A DNA stretch of 64,000 nt from Planctomycetia bacterium (GTDB taxonomy: Bacteria; Planctomycetota; Planctomycetia; Pirellulales; UBA1268). Positions 1 to 6,915 of the stretch are shown piece after piece. The stretch is taken from positions 16,227-80,226 of the forward strand of contig JAPLNR010000033.1 of NCBI GenBank assembly GCA_026401035.1, given 5' to 3'. Within the stretch, counting starts at the first letter, position 1. Every line of letters starts with the position of its first letter. The notes under the pieces are model-generated. The model did not search any database. It saw nothing but the letters and a program-made list of their open reading frames with translations, and was not told where the DNA came from. The position numbers and the translations under genes are program-made.

Positions 1-41
1 AGCCAGTGTTCTGGCAGATGCTGGGCATCAATGTGGACTGA
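1..41 (+). CDS. Possible 3' end of a gene entering from the left
   Basis: In the third forward frame the first bases read PVFWQMLGINVD followed by TGA at 39-41, with no stop before it. This could be the last residues of a forward gene converging on the helicase that ends at 53. Twelve residues are too few to identify a family, so this is only a tentative call. Confidence 0.3.
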   Translation, partial: PVFWQMLGINVD

Positions 42-52
42 CTGCAGCAGCG

Positions 53-1420
53 TTACTCAAGAGGCGTTAGGAAGTCACGGTATCCCATCGCAGCCGGGTC
101 GACGATGACGTCTGACTGACGAAGCGGTCTGGCCAACGTGAGGCCGTCAAGCGTCCTGCATCTGCTCAGAGCGACGTACGTCTGTCCGTGGGCGAACGCG
201 CGATGACGCATCTCGAAATGAGCGCGATCCAGCGTCTGGCCTTGGCTCTTATGAACCGTCATCGCCCATGCCAAACGGATGGGCAGTTGGGTGAACGTAC
301 CGACCACATCATGCGTGATTTTTCGAATCGCAGGGTCGTACTGGTATCGAATGTTCTCCCATTGGACTGTCTCGATGAGATGCAGTGAGCCGTCGATGTC
401 CACCTGGACCCAGCCTGACCCGACATGAGCAACACGGCCCAGAGTGCCGTTCACCCAACGCTGCGCCAGATCGTTGCGTGCCATCATGATTTTGGCCCCC
501 GGCTTGAGCAGCAGAAGGTCGTCGACCGGATAGAACGACTCCGGAAATATCCCCTCAATCACTGCCTCGAACTTGACGCTCGGGCCCGGAAGCTGGGCGA
601 GCATCATCGCATTGATGTCGTTGGCCGCATTGTTCTTTCCCGTGAGTGTCACAGTGCTGTTTCGAAACACCAGATCGTTGCGGTCATCTACTCGCTGATT
701 CAGGTCCGCAAGATCTTCCGGCGTGACTAAGTTGTTTCGAATTCCGGTAAGGATCTCGCGAAACCGATCGTCGTGATGCCGAAAAGGTTCCCGCAACTCG
801 ACAAGAGAGAAGTGCTCGCGAGGAAACTCGCCGGTTTGGAAAAAGTACGGCCCGGGATACTCCACGCCGAAGAACGCCGCTTCTTCCTTGCCCACGACCG
901 GGGGAAGCTGCGCAAGGTCACCAACAAGGACCAACTGTAGCCCTCCAAAAGGACTCCCGAACTCTCGTCGTGCGCTCCGCAAAGCACGATCGACAGCGGC
1001 CATAACGTCTGATCGGACCATCGACACCTCATCGATGATGAGGGTGTCGAGATCGCGAAGCATCTGACGATTGCGAGAGTTGATAGTCTCGTGCGGTGTT
1101 ACAAACCGCGGCGGAATGCTAAAAAACGAGTGGATGGTTTGGCCGCCCACGTTTACGGCGGCACACCCTGTCGGGGCAAGCACAGCGACGCAACGACCGC
1201 GGGCCCGGGACTCCTCGATAAGTCGCCTTAGTAGCGTCGACTTCCCAGTGCCGGCGTCTCCGGTTAGGAACAGCGAAACACGCTCGTCGACAACGGCAGA
1301 AATCGCCCGCTTGAACTCCGTTGTCTCGCGGTAGCCGGCGATCGACTCGGCCACGGACAAAGGCGTTGCCGCTTCGGCTGGTTCGGTAACCGGATCGGTT
1401 TCGTGTTTCTTTGGGGTCAC
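53..1420 (-). CDS. PIF1/RecD-like superfamily 1 DNA helicase
   Basis: A 455-residue ATP-dependent helicase of the PIF1/RecD2 type, expected to unwind DNA with 5'-3' polarity in the cytoplasm. Seen directly: Walker A GDAGTGKST at residues 54-62, Walker B LIIDEVSM at about 127-134, a GDLAQLPPV motif (helicase motif III type) and the C-terminal VHKSQGQTLDRA and YVALSRC motifs of UvrD-like C domains. It starts with GTG, and its GTGA start overlaps the stop of the upstream gene by 4 nt, so the two are translationally coupled. Similar stand-alone PIF1 proteins occur widely in bacteria, often in mobile or defence regions; its exact role here cannot be read from sequence. Confidence 0.88.
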   Translation of the reverse strand: MTPKKHETDPVTEPAEAATPLSVAESIAGYRETTEFKRAISAVVDERVSLFLTGDAGTGKSTLLRRLIEESRARGRCVAVLAPTGCAAVNVGGQTIHSFFSIPPRFVTPHETINSRNRQMLRDLDTLIIDEVSMVRSDVMAAVDRALRSARREFGSPFGGLQLVLVGDLAQLPPVVGKEEAAFFGVEYPGPYFFQTGEFPREHFSLVELREPFRHHDDRFREILTGIRNNLVTPEDLADLNQRVDDRNDLVFRNSTVTLTGKNNAANDINAMMLAQLPGPSVKFEAVIEGIFPESFYPVDDLLLLKPGAKIMMARNDLAQRWVNGTLGRVAHVGSGWVQVDIDGSLHLIETVQWENIRYQYDPAIRKITHDVVGTFTQLPIRLAWAMTVHKSQGQTLDRAHFEMRHRAFAHGQTYVALSRCRTLDGLTLARPLRQSDVIVDPAAMGYRDFLTPLE

Positions 1421-1890
1421 CGCTCAAGGCTCACGAACGTCACCTCTTGCAGAACCATCCTTGCTGCATCTGTCATGGAGCGATGAATAGCCTCAGCCCG
1501 TTCCAAGGTCTGCGGGCTGGCCTTCTTGACCGTGATGTTGTCACGCAGCTGTTTGATCAGGTGCTCCATATCGGCCAGGGCTGCATGGGCAGCATCCATG
1601 ACGTTTTCCGGGCGGGAGGACGGCAACCCCATACTTTCCAAAAAGGGGTTCAGATGGTCGCGAAGAAGGTTGTAAATCGCGATTGAGCCATGCGGCTGGT
1701 CAAGCATTCCTTTTGAAGCCACGAAGCCCCAGAGCACGCCATGCTTTTCGTCGCGGCCAGTGACGCGAATGCCTTTGCCGAGAGGTTCCAGAACGACTGA
1801 CCCCGGCAGTATCCTGTGCGGTCCGTGATCAGCGGGCGGTGCGCCGTCGTTGTCATCGACAAGTTGATCGAATGTGCGTTGCGAACTCAT
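1417..1890 (-). CDS. Hypothetical protein coupled to the PIF1-like helicase
   Basis: A 157-residue soluble protein that I do not recognise. Residues about 25-80 are beta-rich (SVVLEPLGKGIRVTGRD), and the C-terminal half is predicted helical (ENVMDAAHAALADMEHLIKQ), possibly coiled coil. No signal peptide or membrane segment is seen. Its stop overlaps the GTG start of the PIF1-like helicase by 4 nt, so it is the first gene of a two-gene operon and may act with or regulate that helicase; this is inference from coupling only. Confidence 0.7.
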   Translation of the reverse strand: MSSQRTFDQLVDDNDGAPPADHGPHRILPGSVVLEPLGKGIRVTGRDEKHGVLWGFVASKGMLDQPHGSIAIYNLLRDHLNPFLESMGLPSSRPENVMDAAHAALADMEHLIKQLRDNITVKKASPQTLERAEAIHRSMTDAARMVLQEVTFVSLER

Positions 1891-1958
1891 GAAACGTCTC
1901 CGATGAAAGAAGTCGGTGGCTCCATCGCTTTGCGACAGAAACGGGCCTGCGTTGTTGA

Positions 1959-4178
1959 TTACACCTCGGCAATGCCCAGTTCCGTCAGATAGTCATAAAC
2001 CCCCTCGTAGAACCCCGGGCTCCGTGTCTTGTCGCGCTTCGCCCCCGGCGGGACGAAGATCACCATCCCCTGCCGGGCCCGCGTGAGCAACACGCGGTAG
2101 GCGTTCTTCAGATACTGCCGCCGCTCGGGCTTCTTCACGTCCGTCCACTTCGCCCCGCGAAAGCTGTGGTAGCTCCAGTCGTCGCCCGACCAGCGTAAGT
2201 CGGCGTCCCACGTGACGATCGTCCAGTCGAGCTCCAGCCCCTGCACCTGAAACTCCGTCGCCGCGTCTTCGAGATAGAGCGACGAGCGGGTGTCTTTCGC
2301 GGGGCTCAGAAACCAGTGGACCGGGTCGATGTCTACCCGAATGTCGATCGCGTGGGGCTTGAGCCGCTGGGCCGACGAGGAGGCCACGAGCCCCGCCCGC
2401 TCCGTGCCCCGCCGCTGCTGGCGGATCCACCGCCGGGCTGCCCGCATGCTCCGGGTGAGCACGATGGGATACTGCTCGCGAAAGGCGGAGAAGAGCTCGC
2501 GGCACGACTCGGCTTCGCCGTCGAGCAGGGCTTTGACGAAGTGGGAGACGTGTTCGGCGCGGAAGGAACGCATCGAGGTGGCGAGGTGGAGGGAGGGGTT
2601 GGTGGAAAGGGTGCCAGGGGCGAAAAAGGAGCCAGCCACCATTTTCGTCGGGTCCAGCGGTGTGGATACGTCACTCGTGAAAATGGTGGCAGGCACCGTT
2701 TTCGCTTCCGTTTTCGCTCTCGATTCCGTGAGCCGAGCGAGGGCACCGGTGGCCGCATACTCGGAGTCGGTCAGATGCGGCGAAATGAAGACGTCCCACG
2801 CGGGAAATACGCTTCGCAGGCTCTCGAGCCACGCGCTGATCCCCGCCTCGCCCGTGTTGATCTCCTGGCCGCCGCCAACGAGACACACTACCACCGCCCA
2901 GTCGGCGTGACGGTCGAGCGCGGAAAGCAGGATGTCGGGCTCGGTCTGCGTGAACCCCGGGATGCCCTTCTTCCGCTTCATGAAGCTCGCGAGCTGCCGG
3001 GCATCCCACGCCCGCTGGGCCTCGTCAAACACCACGACGTGGTCGGCCGGCGCCGCGGGGCTGCGGAGGGTGTCGCTCCGGAAGTGATGAACGTTTTGAA
3101 TGAAGGCCTGCACTTTATTGCGGCAGGTGCCTTTGCGAATCGCTGAGTCTGTGAGCCGAATCCGGTCGTATTCGTCGCGGGCCAGGGCCTCGCGGAGCAC
3201 TGCCACCAGCGGGCCATTGCCCGACAGAAACACCGCGTGGGCCGTGTCGGTTTCCCGGCCATGACGCGTGGCCACGTTCAGCCCCACGAGCGTTTTGCCT
3301 GCTCCGGGCACGCCCGTCACAAACACGATTGCCTTCCGTCCCCGGGCCTTCGCATCGGTGATGATCCGCTCGATGCACTCGCTCGTGGCGGCGAGGTTCA
3401 CGGCCCCGGCGTCGCTGCGGGTGATGTCGTGCACCGTGTGGCGGGCGTAGAGCGACCGGGCCGCCTCGATGATCGTGGGCGTGGGGGAATAGGCGCCCGT
3501 GCCCCATGAAAAGGGGACGCAGCTCTTTTCCTGGGACTCCATTGGCGTCAACGAGCCATCTGAGGAAAAGAGCTGCGTCCCCTTTTCGGTGGCTTCGATA
3601 GCCAGGCGGATCCCGCGGCCGAGCGACTCGCCACTACAGCAAAACGGCGGGCGGACGCCGTCGGCGTGGGGCGGCTTCCAGCGGCGGTCGCTGTCGCCGG
3701 CTTCCGTGGCACAGAGAATCGGGAAGATCGGTGCGGCATGGCTCGGGGCGTGGAAGTTTTTGAGGTCGAGGCCGTAGTCCCAGGCCTGTTCGATGTCGAG
3801 CCGCTCGAATTTCTTCGCGCCCACCTTGAACTCGATCGGGATCACGCACTCTGGGAGCACGAGCACCGCATCGACCCGCCGGCCGAGCCGCGGGATGTCG
3901 AACTCGAGGTGGATCCAGGGGGAAAAGGGGACGCAGCTCTTTTCCTCGGAAAAGAGCTGCGTCCCCTTTTCCAATCCGGCCAAGGCCGCGCGGAGCACGG
4001 GCAGCTGCAGGTGCCACGCGGAGAGCTGCTCGGGGGCGAGCGTGTAGCCCTTGGGGGCGGCGAGCGGCGCATAGGCCTCCGCGTCGCTCGCGGCGAGAAA
4101 CTCGCTCACAGGTGCGGCGTAGAAGGCGGCATTGAGGCGCGGGCCGGGCTGGCCCGGGCCGACGGTCGCTGAGAACAT
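1959..4178 (-). CDS. DUF2075 family ATPase/helicase carrying in-frame palindromic insertions
   Basis: A large P-loop protein of the DUF2075 (DNA/RNA helicase-like) family, 739 residues from the ATG at 4178. The N-terminal third contains an endonuclease-like stretch (RRVDAVLVLPECVIPIEFKVGAKKF, broken here only by mention), then Walker A TGVPGAGKT near residue 290, Walker B VVVFDEAQRAWD, and the C-terminal QGLELDWTIVTWD and YRVLLTRARQGMVIFVP motifs of superfamily 1. The longer open frame to 4271 runs through a promoter-like palindrome, so I prefer the internal start MFSATV. Three palindromic repeat insertions (3921-3972, 3508-3587, 2610-2705) keep the frame open and add low-complexity peptides such as KGTQLFS and KSCVPFS. 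Whether the product still works is uncertain. A relic of a second copy lies at 9001-9096. Confidence 0.85.
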   Translation of the reverse strand: MFSATVGPGQPGPRLNAAFYAAPVSEFLAASDAEAYAPLAAPKGYTLAPEQLSAWHLQLPVLRAALAGLEKGTQLFSEEKSCVPFSPWIHLEFDIPRLGRRVDAVLVLPECVIPIEFKVGAKKFERLDIEQAWDYGLDLKNFHAPSHAAPIFPILCATEAGDSDRRWKPPHADGVRPPFCCSGESLGRGIRLAIEATEKGTQLFSSDGSLTPMESQEKSCVPFSWGTGAYSPTPTIIEAARSLYARHTVHDITRSDAGAVNLAATSECIERIITDAKARGRKAIVFVTGVPGAGKTLVGLNVATRHGRETDTAHAVFLSGNGPLVAVLREALARDEYDRIRLTDSAIRKGTCRNKVQAFIQNVHHFRSDTLRSPAAPADHVVVFDEAQRAWDARQLASFMKRKKGIPGFTQTEPDILLSALDRHADWAVVVCLVGGGQEINTGEAGISAWLESLRSVFPAWDVFISPHLTDSEYAATGALARLTESRAKTEAKTVPATIFTSDVSTPLDPTKMVAGSFFAPGTLSTNPSLHLATSMRSFRAEHVSHFVKALLDGEAESCRELFSAFREQYPIVLTRSMRAARRWIRQQRRGTERAGLVASSSAQRLKPHAIDIRVDIDPVHWFLSPAKDTRSSLYLEDAATEFQVQGLELDWTIVTWDADLRWSGDDWSYHSFRGAKWTDVKKPERRQYLKNAYRVLLTRARQGMVIFVPPGAKRDKTRSPGFYEGVYDYLTELGIAEV
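2610..2705. repeat. Palindromic repeat pair in the DUF2075 gene (GGTGGCAGGCACC type)
   Basis: Two inverted arms, 2622-2646 and 2679-2703, match at 21 of 25 positions when one is reverse-complemented. Each arm is itself roughly palindromic (GAAAA...TTTTC around a GGTGGC/GCCACC core). They flank about 32 bp, and the whole block is translated in frame inside the DUF2075 gene, between the ATPase core and the C-terminal helicase motifs. The sequence family differs from the GGGGACGCAGCT palindromes elsewhere in the same gene. Confidence 0.75.
3508..3587. repeat. GGGGACGCAGCT palindromic pair, second copy in the DUF2075 gene
   Basis: Inverted arms at 3508-3531 and 3564-3587 are exact reverse complements over 24 bp, separated by a 32-bp spacer. 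Both arms are read through in frame on the minus strand, giving KGTQLFS from one arm and KSCVPFS from the other. The element separates the N-terminal domain from the P-loop ATPase domain. Confidence 0.85.
3921..3972. repeat. GGGGACGCAGCT palindromic pair, perfect 25-bp inverted repeat
   Basis: Arms 3921-3945 and 3948-3972 are perfect reverse complements separated by only TC, which makes a 52-bp near-perfect palindrome. It lies in frame near residue 70-85 of the DUF2075 protein and encodes KGTQLFSEEKSCVPFS. Single-stranded, it would fold into a very stable hairpin. Confidence 0.9.
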
Positions 4179-4183
4179 GGCGG

Positions 4184-4218
4184 GCAGCCTACCAAACCGG
4201 GGGGACAACCTTGGTCCC
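4184..4218 (+). repeat. 35-bp repeat ending GGGACAACCTTGGTCCC, copy 1
   Basis: The segment GCAGCCTACCAA...GGGGGGACAACC-TTGGTCCC just upstream of the DUF2075 start recurs with few changes at 6779-6812, just upstream of comM. The last 17 bases form an imperfect hairpin (GGGAC/GTCCC). Its function is unknown. Confidence 0.6.
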
Positions 4219-4225
4219 GGAAGGG

Positions 4226-4253
4226 TTGACAACTGAGTGTACGTGCGTACACT
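4226..4253 (+). promoter_or_regulatory. Promoter with overlapping GTGTACG/CGTACAC operator (site A)
   Basis: TTGACA at 4226-4231 and TACACT at 4248-4253 are separated by 16 bp, close to a sigma-70 consensus. The palindrome GTGTACG-TG-CGTACAC at 4237-4252 covers the spacer and the -10 box, as expected for a repressor site. Three related copies occur at 8571-8598, 9110-9137 and 10101-10128. It points toward the HigBA pair. Confidence 0.65.
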
Positions 4254-4304
4254 TTTTGGCGTCGTTCCCAAATCCGATGCTCTCCCGCCTTGCCTCGACC
4301 CGGA

Positions 4305-4324
4305 ATAGCCTATAGGCTATAAAT
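4305..4324 (+). promoter_or_regulatory. 16-bp perfect palindrome and -10 box just before higB
   Basis: ATAGCCTATAGGCTAT at 4305-4320 is a perfect palindrome and merges into TATAAAT at 4318-4324, a good -10 box only about 5 bp before the ATG at 4329. Transcription starting 6-8 bp after this box would begin at or next to the start codon, so a leaderless higB transcript repressed by the downstream XRE protein is plausible. Confidence 0.6.
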
Positions 4325-4328
4325 ACTC

Positions 4329-4703
4329 ATGTGGCCGGTTGCGACAACCGATGTCTTCGATGAGTGGTTTGTGGCTCTAGGCGACGAGGAACGGGCGGAG
4401 ATCGAGGCCAAGGTCAACTTGCTGGAGCTCTTCGGCCCGACACTTGGCAGGCCACATGCCGATACGCTCAACGAGTCGAGGTACCGAAACATGAAGGAGT
4501 TAAGGGCTGACACCGCCGATCACACGCTGCGGATTGCGTTTGCCTTCGACCCCTCGAGAGCGGCGATCCTTCTGGTTGGCGGAGACAAACGCGGCCGATC
4601 GCAGCGGCCGTTCTACCGGCAGTTGATTGCCAAGGCAGACATGCTCTACGCCGAACATCTCGACAAGCTGAAGACGACGGCAAAGAAGCGCGGAGGCAAG
4701 TGA
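4329..4703 (+). CDS. higB: RelE/HigB-type toxin of a type II toxin-antitoxin system
   Basis: A 124-residue protein of the phage-derived Gp49-like/HigB family, ribosome-dependent mRNA interferases in characterised members. Seen: NMKELRAD, LRIAFAFDPSRAAILLVGGDK and a basic C terminus (KKRGGK), the family's characteristic strand order. No Shine-Dalgarno sequence precedes the ATG, which lies 5 bp after a TATAAAT box, consistent with leaderless expression. It is followed after 1 nt by an XRE antitoxin. The toxin-first order is typical of HigBA. Activity is inferred from family membership. Confidence 0.87.
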   Translation: MWPVATTDVFDEWFVALGDEERAEIEAKVNLLELFGPTLGRPHADTLNESRYRNMKELRADTADHTLRIAFAFDPSRAAILLVGGDKRGRSQRPFYRQLIAKADMLYAEHLDKLKTTAKKRGGK

Positions 4704-4704
4704 C

Positions 4705-5031
4705 GTGGCAAAATCGTTTCGGGAACTCGTGGCACGAACGGGCACCGCCAAGACGCGGCGGATCGCGGCGCGGCGCACCCGGGAACTGCTTGCGGAGATG
4801 GTGCTCAGCGAGATCCGCGAGGCTCTCGGCAAGACCCAGAGCCAGATGGCAAAGGCCGCCGGCATGAAACAGCCGAGCTGGGCCAAGCTCGAAGGCCAAT
4901 CCGACATGATGATTTCGACGCTCCACAAGGTGATGAACGCCATGGGCGGCCAACTGGAAATCAACGTGCGTTTCCCACAGGGCCGAGTGCGGCTGAAGCA
5001 ATTCGGTCTCCGGCCTGTCGCGGCGAAGTAA
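4705..5031 (+). CDS. higA: XRE-family HigA-like antitoxin
   Basis: A 108-residue helix-turn-helix protein starting with GTG one base after the higB stop. The HTH is visible at residues about 33-60 (LGKTQSQMAKAAGMKQPSWAKLE), followed by a dimerisation helix (MMISTLHKVMNAMGG). It should neutralise the HigB-like toxin and repress the pair through one of the two upstream palindromes; the 16-bp palindrome at 4305-4320 is the better operator candidate because of its position. Confidence 0.87.
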   Translation: MAKSFRELVARTGTAKTRRIAARRTRELLAEMVLSEIREALGKTQSQMAKAAGMKQPSWAKLEGQSDMMISTLHKVMNAMGGQLEINVRFPQGRVRLKQFGLRPVAAK

Positions 5032-5237
5032 ACCCATCGATCTGCGCTCCACTTGCATGGTTTCCCCGGCTCATGCACGCCACGCCCGAACAACTGACTC
5101 GCTTTCATATCGCCGGAGCGGGGTACGGAATCCACTGGCCGGAAATCGACGAAGACGTGAGTGTCGAGGGCCTGCTTCGCGGAGCTCCGGCGTCAAGGCG
5201 TTCGGCCATCAGCGCCCAAGCACGCCCGTCCCCATGA
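5031..5237 (+). pseudogene. Truncated DUF2442 gene relic
   Basis: In this frame the DNA reads CAPLAWFPRLMHATPEQ, then AGAGYGIHWPEIDEDVSVEG and LLRGAPA before TGA at 5235-5237. This is nearly identical to the C-terminal two thirds of the intact DUF2442 protein at 8726-8986. The N-terminal part is missing because the frame runs back into the end of higA. A broken copy, left by recombination next to the TA pair, is the simplest reading. DUF2442 proteins are thought to pair with DUF4160 proteins. Confidence 0.8.
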
Positions 5238-5267
5238 GCATCATCAATCGGCGGTGATTGTGCTTCG

Positions 5268-5516
5268 ATGAACAAAGCAGACCGATACACCAAACTCGTC
5301 GTGTGGTCCGATGAAGACAACTGCTTCATCGGCACCTGTCCGGAGTTGTTCTACGGTGGCTGCTACGGCGATGATGCCAAGCAGGTGTTTGCGGAGTTGT
5401 GCGAACTTGCTGAGGAGGCAATTGAAACGCTGGAAGAAGTGGGGAAGCCGTCGCCGAAGCCACTATCGGCGGAGGATCTCGGAAAACTTCTCCCGCGAAG
5501 GGAGGCGCGGGCATGA
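5268..5516 (+). CDS. HicB-like antitoxin family protein
   Basis: An 82-residue protein with the HicB-type partial RNase H-like fold: YTKLVVWSDEDNCFIGTCPEL, then GGCYGDDAKQVFAELCELAEEAIE. It lacks the usual C-terminal DNA-binding domain of long HicB proteins and has no HicA toxin beside it. The ATGA overlap with the next gene suggests co-translation with the DUF2283 protein. It may be an orphan antitoxin or part of an unrecognised pair. Confidence 0.75.
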   Translation: MNKADRYTKLVVWSDEDNCFIGTCPELFYGGCYGDDAKQVFAELCELAEEAIETLEEVGKPSPKPLSAEDLGKLLPRREARA

Positions 5517-5725
5517 AACTCGCCTATCACGCCGATACGGACTCGCTCTACGTCGAGTTCACGGAACGCCCGGGCGTGGAGAGTACCGAGATCGCGGCCG
5601 GTGTCGTCGTCGACTTCGACGGCCAAGGCCGGGTCGTCGGGATCGATATCGACAATGCCCGCAACAAGGTTGATCTGGACCGTGTTGTCGTCAGCGCCGT
5701 GCCTGGGTTCATCGAGGTCGCATAG
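5513..5725 (+). CDS. DUF2283 family protein
   Basis: A 70-residue protein with the hallmark DUF2283 pattern: YHADTDSLYVEFTERPG near the start, then EIAAGVVVDFDGQGRVVGIDIDNA. The function of DUF2283 is unknown, but members frequently sit beside toxin-antitoxin type genes. Its ATG overlaps the stop of the HicB-like gene by 4 nt, so these two form a coupled pair. Confidence 0.82.
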   Translation: MKLAYHADTDSLYVEFTERPGVESTEIAAGVVVDFDGQGRVVGIDIDNARNKVDLDRVVVSAVPGFIEVA

Positions 5726-5760
5726 TCACGTTGTACAGACAGGTCCGTAAGACACGCGTT

Positions 5761-5985
5761 ATGAAAACCGTAGAAGACATCATTGCCGCCGCCTCGTCAC
5801 TCAGCCCGGCTGAGAGACTGCAGCTTGTCGAGGCGATCTGGGACTCGCTGCTCGAGTCGCCGAATACCATCCCTGCGCCCGACTGGCACCGCCAAGTATT
5901 GGATGAGCGCCGCAAGTCACCAGCGGAGATGCTCGATTGGGAGGAAGTGAAGGCCAGGCTCCGCAAGCGGGCCGGCGAAGGATAG
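5761..5985 (+). CDS. Addiction module antitoxin-like protein (Unstab_antitox family)
   Basis: A 74-residue protein with the family signature LSPAERLQLVEAIWDSLLES near the N terminus and LDERRKSPAEML...WEEVKARLRKR at the C terminus. I chose the ATG at 5761 over the in-frame TTG at 5731 because MKTVEDIIAAASSLSPAER begins where the family begins. These antitoxins are normally followed by a RelE/ParE toxin; here the next gene is a DUF2283-type protein, so the toxin is absent. Confidence 0.82.
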   Translation: MKTVEDIIAAASSLSPAERLQLVEAIWDSLLESPNTIPAPDWHRQVLDERRKSPAEMLDWEEVKARLRKRAGEG

Positions 5986-6042
5986 GGAGGTGTTTCGCTT
6001 GAGCTCGAACCCGAGGAAAAAACGAGCCTGCCACGGGAAGCG

Positions 6043-6507
6043 ATGATGAGTAGACTCAGCGAGGTCCGAAAGGCTCGCAACGCGATGTCAGCCGCCGTGG
6101 GGCACGATGTTCGCAAACTCATCGCCCAGCTGAACGCAGGGCGGGCGGAGTGGCAACTACCGACGATTCCACGGTCGATGGACTGTCCGATCATCGAGTG
6201 GCACTTTCAGCTGCCCAACGGCGCTGAGTGCAAGGTAGTCCGGCGCCTGTTGACGAAAGCCATGACACGCATTCATCCAAGCGATTTTCTCGACCTGATC
6301 CCCGCGATGCTCCAGGCCCCGCATCGTTCGATGCACTGCACGTATGACGAACCCGCGGACGTGATGTACGTCAACTTCGAGCCGGGCGCCGAGGCAACCG
6401 ATAGCGAGCTCGGGACCGATGACATCATCGTGCGCTACCGGCATGACGAGGTGATCGGCCTGACCATCTTCCACGCCAGCCGCCGCGCCCGCGTGAACCG
6501 CGACTAG
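6043..6507 (+). CDS. DUF2283 protein with an 85-residue N-terminal extension
   Basis: A 154-residue protein. The C-terminal half (CTYDEPADVMYVNFEPGAEA, then DDIIVRYRHDEVIGLTIFHA) matches DUF2283 like the gene at 5513. The N-terminal half (SEVRKARNAMSAAVGHDVRK...WHFQLPNGAECKVVRRLL) is unfamiliar and has no membrane segment or signal. It stands where the toxin of the preceding addiction-module antitoxin would be expected. The ATG at 6043 or 6046 follows a GGGAAG ribosome-binding-like sequence. Confidence 0.7.
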   Translation: MMSRLSEVRKARNAMSAAVGHDVRKLIAQLNAGRAEWQLPTIPRSMDCPIIEWHFQLPNGAECKVVRRLLTKAMTRIHPSDFLDLIPAMLQAPHRSMHCTYDEPADVMYVNFEPGAEATDSELGTDDIIVRYRHDEVIGLTIFHASRRARVNRD

Positions 6508-6528
6508 TAATTCCCTTCAGATCGAAAC

Positions 6529-6759
6529 ATGAGCGGCTTGTCGCCTGAAAACGAACAGTTCCTCGTCCGGGCCGTCTCAACCGGCCTGTATCACGATCGA
6601 ACCGAAGCCCTTGACGACGCGGTCAGCCTGCTGCGGCGTCGCGAAAAGCTGATCGAGGACGTGAACCACGGCATCGATCAGATCAGTCGTGGCGAAACCG
6701 TGCCATTCGATCTCGGCGAGATGAAAGCAGCGCTCCAGCGTCATCTTCAGGCCCGGTAG
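6529..6759 (+). CDS. ParD/CopG-like ribbon-helix-helix antitoxin, apparently orphan
   Basis: A 76-residue protein resembling ParD-type antitoxins: LSPENEQFLVRAVSTGLYHD, then EALDDAVSLLRRREKLIEDV and a C-terminal tail (FDLGEMKAALQRHLQAR) of the kind that wraps ParE. No ParE-like toxin follows; the next gene is comM about 150 bp downstream. It is probably an orphan or a remnant of a pair. Confidence 0.78.
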   Translation: MSGLSPENEQFLVRAVSTGLYHDRTEALDDAVSLLRRREKLIEDVNHGIDQISRGETVPFDLGEMKAALQRHLQAR

Positions 6760-6778
6760 CGACGGGCACTCATGCCGC

Positions 6779-6812
6779 GCAGCCTGCCAAGCGAGGGGAC
6801 AACCTTGGTCCC
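6779..6812 (+). repeat. Repeat ending GGGACAACCTTGGTCCC, copy 2
   Basis: This segment matches 4184-4218, including GCAGCCT, CCAA and the 17-base GGGACAACCTTGGTCCC core. Both copies lie just upstream of the start of a P-loop ATPase gene, in opposite orientations relative to those genes. Confidence 0.6.
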
Positions 6813-6866
6813 TCTGCCGTCGGAAATCCGTTGCAACGTTCCGAATCGCCCATAGACTACCCCACG

Positions 6867-6891
6867 GCCGCGGGGTGTCATTCCCCGCGGC
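6867..6891 (+). promoter_or_regulatory. GC-rich hairpin in the comM leader
   Basis: GCCGCGGGG at 6867-6875 and CCCCGCGGC at 6883-6891 form a 9-bp perfect stem with a 7-nt loop, ending 24 bp before the comM ATG. No T-tract follows, so it is more likely an RNA structure in the leader than a terminator. Confidence 0.5.
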
Positions 6892-6915
6892 AGTTTCCCC
6901 GGGAGAAGGCCTCGA

